Part shown: positions 57,587-64,000 of the stretch, in pieces | Layout of the letters: each line of letters opens with the position of its first letter | Position numbering within the stretch: position 1 is the first letter of the stretch | Source of the DNA: Apophysomyces variabilis | Lineage: Eukaryota; Mucoromycota; Mucoromycetes; Mucorales; Mucoraceae | NCBI GenBank assembly: GCA_002749535.1 | Contig: MZZL01000408.1 | Span: forward strand, 1,045,465-1,109,464 | DNA: 64,000 nt | Direction of reading: 5' to 3' | The notes under the pieces: model-generated | Told to the model about the DNA's origin: nothing | The model's database searches: none | What the model saw: only the letters and a program-made list of their open reading frames with translations | Position numbers and translations under genes: made by a program

Positions 57587-60500
57587 TACGGAACAATAAA
57601 AGTGGCAGGAAGAAAAAGCAGCAGCGAGACTTAGGATTAGGAAAGTTGGGTCCGAAACAACCCTTCTTGTGCACCACACATGACTGGGAATTTGACTGAT
57701 TTACTCCGCTGACGGATATCGGGATGCATCCAGCCTTTCCAAAGTGCGCTGCTCAACATCAATAAAAGTGTCTGGCGTCAATACGTAGAATAATTATATG
57801 TTAATCGGACACAATCTTTGCGTGTAAGTAAGAGATAAATGATGCGTTGTATAACAGTGTGTAAGTACTTTGGATGAACGTATAACAAGCTCCTCTACCA
57901 TAACATTTATTCCTGTCTGTTACTTAGCTGTCGTCTACGTATAATTGCATTGTACAATCACTTGATCATGCAATAAAATTTCTATCATTTATTCAATAGT
58001 AGTATTATGGCATCATACCCTCTGCTTCATGCGCATAAGCTCCATCCAGAATAGCGAAAAGTCACATTAGATAAACAACGTTCCTATAAATTAATATAAA
58101 AGGGGGAACCTAATTGCCGTAATTATCATTCTTTTTCCTTAAAATCACTCTCTTTGTCTCCTTTGACATATATACGAGGAACAACAGAGAAAGAGGAAAG
58201 TACAGTAGCCGATCTGGCTTAAAGGTACTATTAACGGAGCCATTCCTTTCTCTTCTCGCGGTTTTGCTATGCTCATTATTCTTACAAGAACAGCGTTGTG
58301 CCGATTTACCTATACGAAGAAAAAGAGTCGCAAAGGCAGACATTAAGTGCTGCGCCAAAGAAACATCCGTCTAATGGTTGTTACGTTAGTAACTGTGCAC
58401 CGCAGATCAAGTATGTGTGACGGACAGTTAGCAGTTTCCTTTGGACTCAACCAACAGCTCTAAGTCTCTCTATATATCCTTCATATTCAGCTATGATAAT
58501 ACAAGATACCCTGCCTTGCTATCTATTTTGTCCCTACCAGACACGACTTGCCCTTGAAATGCGATAACAAAATAAGTGTTTCGTATGGGTTTTCTGTAGG
58601 TAATTTGTCCATAGTTTTAACAGACAAAACAAGCCTCGCCAGAAATCAGAAAAATGCGACATGAGTATATCATACTCTGTAGAAATAAGGATGGACAAAA
58701 CTACAGCTTCGTTTTATATCCCACAGGTCCTTGGAGATAGTTCATGCTTGATTTGCTTTTCACTGGCAATGACCACAGTTACTCTGAAACTAGCAAAGGC
58801 TACATGTACTTATGATTACTGCTCATTTGCAGCGACGAATACAGATGGACTTGTTTTACAAAAAGACGCGCATTAGGGTCATGGGATTTAATGCATATAC
58901 TTTCGCTATCTCTATAATAGTGTGATGTAGTAAGGGATTCTTCAATTGTTGTCGGAATGACTCTGACAAGGAAGGGAAATGGATATTCAGTTATCCCTCA
59001 ACAGCTGTAAGAATAATGGCTTGGTCTTTCAGTGTTGGGAAGAATATGCCTTCTAATCCCTTCCGAAGCGAGAGGTACAGTAACGCGAATCACATTGAGA
59101 TATGACGTGAATAATAATTTCGAGGACGTAAACTTATTTGCGTCAGCAGAAATTATTTTGGCACAAATACAAGCGAACCTTCCAAAATCTATAGATAGAA
59201 GATACTCTCTTCTCCGATGTGACAATGTTTACTCTTACGTATGCTAAAGTCTAAAAATCGGTCTGACGATACGAAGTACAGTGCCTCCTCGCTAATGTCA
59301 ATCTTCGTTAACGTCAATCCTCGCCTATTTTCAATTATTTTGAGATTCCCGTAAAAGAGGTTTCTATGCTAATTTTGGCCATTACATCTCCCCGTTATTG
59401 TGACCTCCCGCCTATTTTCAATAGATAGGCTCTAACCAAGTGATTTACATGAGCGGGGAAGCACTATATTTTCATTCAAAAGTGGATGTGCTTGGTATTT
59501 CTAGCGATTGTTAGACAACTTACCATTTACTCACAAAGGAGGTAGCAGCTCAATGTGTTAATGACATACTATGTCAGCGCCGTCGCTACAGGCAAACGCC
59601 GTGAGACCAAATATTTCAGGACTTCCACTTCCAAGTATTATAGACGGTGGATGTCAATTTACGTGCAAGCATACGGACAAATTTGAAAAATTTCTAAGCA
59701 ACGCTGTATCCTAACTTTTATTTGGTCTTTGACGTATCATGAAAGCAGTAACTAAGCTCATGAGGTTAGTATTGTTAACCGCTTATTTTAAAACTCGGTT
59801 ACTATAAGCCGACGTCCTATTAACAAAAAAAAGAATGGGATCGCAACGCACCTCCCTTACAACATATATACAGTGTGTTCACTTTGCAATCATCACAGAT
59901 GTGTAAGTTTTAATTCAAGTACTGACTATCCTGCGCAGTTGCTAAATGTACAGATGATCATTTACAGGTATCCGTTCGGCGTACGTGTCCTGCTGCATGC
60001 CTTCCATTCACTACTGTTATTGTCATTCTAATGTCTGAATATGTTGTGCTCCTCAAAATGCACTGAAAAACAAAAGAGAATACGAAGCTATTTACTTGTC
60101 TGATCTATTTCTTTTGCCACCTAGATATTTCACCTAGGTTGTTATCTATCAACCTATTTATGTGCTTATCATGACACAATAAAAAAACACATTTGTACAA
60201 GCTATAGTTACCATAGCAGGGAAGATTTTCTCCTAGTTACCGGTATGCGTTCATTTTGAACACGGAACATTGTTATAATATTCCCTGTCGTGGGCACAAC
60301 TAAACAACGGAAAGATCCCAGCGAGCAGTTACTCTTTGTGAATAGTAGGTTCCAGTTAGTAAAAAAAGAAGTGCTGCCAGGGAAATAGTTGGCACCTCTT
60401 TTCAGAGGATTGAATATTATCATTCAGCCAATTTTATGCTTGATGAAAGAGAAAGGGTGGTTGTTGATAGAAAAAGAATACTAAATGAAATTTCCGTATT

Positions 60501-60826
60501 CGGGGAGAAGGAGTTTTTTCTTTCTAACCCATAAGGTGATTGTTCTGAATAAAAAAGCGAATGCTCTCATTACATAAGTGATGCAGAATTATAGTAACAG
60601 AAGAGTGCAGTCGTGATTCCATAAAAGGAGGTGCATGATAACGAGGAACTTTTTGAGAGTTTCTGTGTTAGGTATCATTCAACAAGTGTGTGTAACGTAA
60701 ACTTTTTTTCTTCGTTTGGTGCCCTTTGAAGTAAGGAGTCTGCCATATTTTTTTTTTACGATTTTTCCCTTTCCCTCATCTCCTCTCGTCCGAACAGCAA
60801 CGTACAATTGTGAGAGTGACGCACAA
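57587..60826. other. 3.2 kb gene-poor spacer
   Basis: No gene recognised. Frames at 58110-58358 (minus), 58661-58876 (plus) and 59032-59247 (plus) lack motifs. A 14-bp direct repeat CGCCTATTTTCAAT occurs twice within 100 bp near 59325 and 59409. The last ~150 bp is pyrimidine-rich and is likely the RAX2 promoter and leader. Confidence 0.4.
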
Positions 60827-63800
60827 ATGAGTTGGAGCAGTTCAATTAATGGATTGTCACTGCTACTGCTACTGCTGTCGCTCTCGCTTCCTCAGTTCGC
60901 AAAAACCGAACCAGTCCAACCTCCAGTCCTTAAACAAGCGGCTCTCGGTCAGCTAGGTTTCTTGGGTGAATACGCTGGCATATCCCCATACAAATCAGCA
61001 GCACAGTTCGAATCGATTAACCCAGCTATATCATCAATCATCCTACAAGATGATGACAACATTTATAATCTCATCGCATCCGTAAACGGCAACATTACTA
61101 CTACATGCTATTTATCACACGATGATACCACCGATATCTACTTAGCCGGTTCTTTCACTCTACTCAATAATACGCTAGTAAACAATATTGCACGCTTTGA
61201 CACCAAAACACGTACTTTTGCACCTCTCGATCGTGGACTCAATGGATCTGTATACGCACTATTTTGTGATTCAGCCTCCCGAACAGTCTACGCGGGAGGC
61301 GATTTTACTGCACCTGTCGGTCTCGCTGATGACATATTGCAGGCGTTTGGCCAAGGTGCTGCTGTCTGGCAAAATGGCAATTGGCATCCAGTACCTTGGA
61401 AAGGTTTCAATGGACCTGTTTATACCATTGCACAGAATCCAAAACGAGATACTATTTTGTTTGGTGGACGTTTTGACGCAACAGGTGATGGACAATACTA
61501 CAACGCAAATAGCAGTCAACCTGTCAACATGGGTCAGCCGACAGTACGTGCATTGCTTGTTATGCATGTTCCTGATTGTTTGCATAGGTTATCTCGTCCG
61601 GTAATTCCGCATTGGCTGGCAACTATAGCGATCCACACAACATTGTATGCCCAAACAGCACGCCACAATCCTCTGGAAAACCTTGGTTATTGGAAAACAA
61701 TGTTCCTGGGTACTGGGAAGCGGCCTTTGCATATCCAATCCAGCCATCGCTGTTTCGATTATCAAACGCCCGTTTTGAAGGACGTGGCACGCGGACATTT
61801 GGGTACTTGATTTGAAATCGACAGCATACCATAACTCAACTTACCATTTAGAATCATTGCCATGGGCTCCAATGAGTATTTCCAGCTTTCATATATAGAC
61901 CCTATTACTCAGCAGATTACCCTGTGTTCTGAAAACTGTACCTTATCTAATGATGAGCAGATTGCATATCAGGACTTCACCGTGATGAGTCCAATCACCA
62001 CTAGCGGAGTTCGCATTTACATCAATTCCTGGTATGGCGCGGGCGGCGGTTTAGGAAACGTGCAGATTTTCCAATCAGGTAAAAAAAGCTTACTGAAGCA
62101 TGCATGTTTGGAAACTTACAAACAACAATTGGCGCTATCACTAGATATCGCATTACATGCTCATGTCGGAAACGTTAATCCACTGTGTTCTCCCGCACCA
62201 ACAGCATCCACTACTATTGTAGGCAATTGGCAGGAAAAATTTGTCTATGGATCATACCAAAATTTCCTGACAACTACTTTCCCCGCTTCCGAAATAAGGT
62301 CAAATAACGCATCGATTACATATACACCGTAAGAAATTTAATGGTTTTTCGTTAATATTTTGCTGACCTGCGGCAATCTCTTTTCTCAGATATATCCCAG
62401 CACAAGGACAGTACAGTGTATACACAAACACCCCTGGTTGTGTCGGTAGTAGTTCCTGCGATGAGCGCGTACAGATCGAATTGATTATGGAGTTTTCCCC
62501 CGGGAACAGCACCTCTGTTGTGGTTGATCAAAAAGTCACAGAAGATAGAACGACTCTCATATACAGCGGATTCATATCCTCAACTTCTGCAACATTTCAG
62601 CCAAAAGTCATATTACGAACAGCATCTAATTCCACACTGCCTGCCAGTAACACTGTTAGCATTGTTGCAGATTCTCTTCAATTCATCCGAAATGGCACTG
62701 GATCAACGTTGATAAGCATCCTTGAGTATAGTCCATACAACATGACGAGAAACATTCAACCGGCCTGGCGACCGCTTGCACGTAAGGGTGAAAAAAAGAC
62801 GCAGTATTTATTCTTATGACATGTATTTAGAACAATTGATGCCTGGGGCAATTGTAAGCTCCATTGAAGCTGCTGCCGGTGATATACTTTATATTGGAGG
62901 ACAGTTCATCGGGGCAAATAACAGCTATCGCAATGTTGTTTCCTTCGATTATAATACGGATGGAGGACGTCTTGTTGCGCTTAGTAACAGCGGGATCGAG
63001 GGAAATGTTACAGCCCTAAAACAAGTGGGATCAAGTAAGAAATGCATCCGTAGACTATTGTCAAAACATCTTACATTTGTGGTAATAGAGCTGTTTGTCG
63101 GCGGTGCATTTAATCGTACAGTTGCCGACAATGGCTTATCGTTAAATAATGTTGCTTGTTATAATATCGATCAGCAAAGCTGGTCTTCATTGGGGAGGGT
63201 ATGGTTGCATAACACATATGTTTGTCTAACTCTTATGGTTGCCATGTAGGGCGTTGATGGACCTGTAGAGAATATCATGGTATCCTCAGCGAACAACACA
63301 GTAACCTTTTCTGGTACAATGAAGCATGTGCTGCTTGATAGTGGCACTGGTCAAGCTGCTGTCGGTAATGCCATATGGGACGTTGATACCAACGAGTGGA
63401 CCAACAGGCGTTCACTCGTTGTAGGGAGCCTCGTTTCAACGTACCAAATTGACACGAAAACCAGTGTCCTGACTGGACGGATGATTGGTGCTCAGACATA
63501 TCGTGCTGATGGAGCAGCTACTTTAGATACTCAAAATATTTGGTCACCATACCTTTTCAATGGAAGTGAATATGGCGTCATCAACACAGGATTATTTTGG
63601 CATGATACTTCCATGGGACAAAACAAAACAGTAATTGTTGTTGGTGGACGTTTCCAAATCGGGAATATCAGCAACCTTGCAATGTACAAGGATGGCTCTT
63701 GGCACGGAATCGGAAATTTACAGGGTGAAGTGAAGGCGCTTGCTGTTTTGAATAACCAGCTTTATATCGGAGGTCAATTCACTGGATCATTATTGACAAG

Positions 63801-64000
63801 CAAGCCGGAGAGTTTTGCTATCTATGATCTTGCAGAGAACAGCAGCATCGATGTTGTCGGCGTCCATGGTTAGTGCTAACCTATAAAGAAAATGCAAACT
63901 CATTGAATTGTAGATGCGAATCATCAACCGGGACTTATCAATGTCATAAAAATACAAGATGATGGTCAACGGGTATATATAGGCGGAAACTTCTCCTCAG
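60827..64000 (+). CDS. RAX2: RAX2-like cell-polarity marker (3' end outside window)
   Basis: A large multi-exon gene cut off by the window end. Translation is placed at 60827 (CACAAATGAG), giving a signal peptide (MSWSSSINGLSLLLLLLSLS). Upstream in-frame residues (Met at 60716) would bury it. The extracellular part has repeated beta-propeller-like units with the family's pattern of GG-F and N-sites: TTDIYLAGSFTLLNN, SRTVYAGGDFTAPVGLA, DTILFGGRFDATGD, DILYIGGQFIGANNSY, NKTVIVVGGRFQIGN and NQLYIGGQFTGS. A lectin-like insert lies at 61860-62700. Rax2 is a type I membrane protein that, with Rax1, marks growth sites in fungi. The TM segment and cytoplasmic tail lie beyond the window. Confidence 0.87.

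Noticed and set aside
58110..59247. Three open frames of 71-82 codons
   Set aside because: No motif, no intron support, no conserved neighbour; lengths expected by chance in 3 kb.

Overview
This is an AT-rich eukaryotic window, most likely from a filamentous early-diverging fungus of the Mucorales / Mucoromycota type. The genes carry many very short GT-AG introns (about 42-77 nt). Fungal proteins (RAX2, SIP5, BRE1, EMP47/ERGIC-53-like lectin) sit beside genes often kept in Mucoromycota and animals (STK19, ZSWIM7/SWS1, PHAF1, EMC8, WDR53-like). The transposon types (Tc1-like DDE, CACTA/tnp2, a TnpB/Fanzor-like zinc ribbon, L1-like C-terminus) also fit. The lineage is inferred from gene content; no rRNA or other marker is present.

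Layout. Positions 1-23 kb are gene-poor and transposon-rich. The genes there are a secreted Kex2-site protein (minus, 5.2-6.0 kb), a SEL1L/HRD3-type ERAD protein (plus, 11.1-14.0 kb) and an STK19 homologue (minus, 14.3-15.3 kb). Between them lie copies of a ~1.55 kb Tc1/mariner-type repeat, a decayed TnpB/Fanzor-like fragment, an L1-like tail and a CACTA element. The CACTA element is 3,281 bp and sits inside one Tc1-type copy with a clean 3-bp TAC duplication.

From 22.7 to 34.7 kb the window is gene-dense: SWS1/ZSWIM7, TSR1 (40S assembly) diverging from a WD40 protein over a ~100 bp promoter, BRE1 (H2B ubiquitin ligase) and a BET-type double-bromodomain protein convergent with it. A third Tc1-type copy (inverted, 35.4-37.0 kb) precedes a LigB/DODA-type extradiol dioxygenase. 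A kelch protein, a GON7-like KEOPS subunit and a PHAF1 homologue follow.

Positions 45.6-52.4 kb form an early-secretory neighbourhood: LCB2 (sphingolipid synthesis), ALG14 (N-glycan assembly), EMC8 (membrane insertase) and an ERGIC-53/EMP47-like cargo lectin. After another transposon-derived gap come SIP5 (RING-type, possible N-myristoylation) and, running off the right edge, RAX2 (cell-polarity marker).

The most informative structure found is the nested transposon at 16.8-21.7 kb. No CRISPR array, rRNA or convincing tRNA was found. Exon boundaries were derived by eye from reading frame and GT-AG signals, so gene spans are firmer than individual exons.
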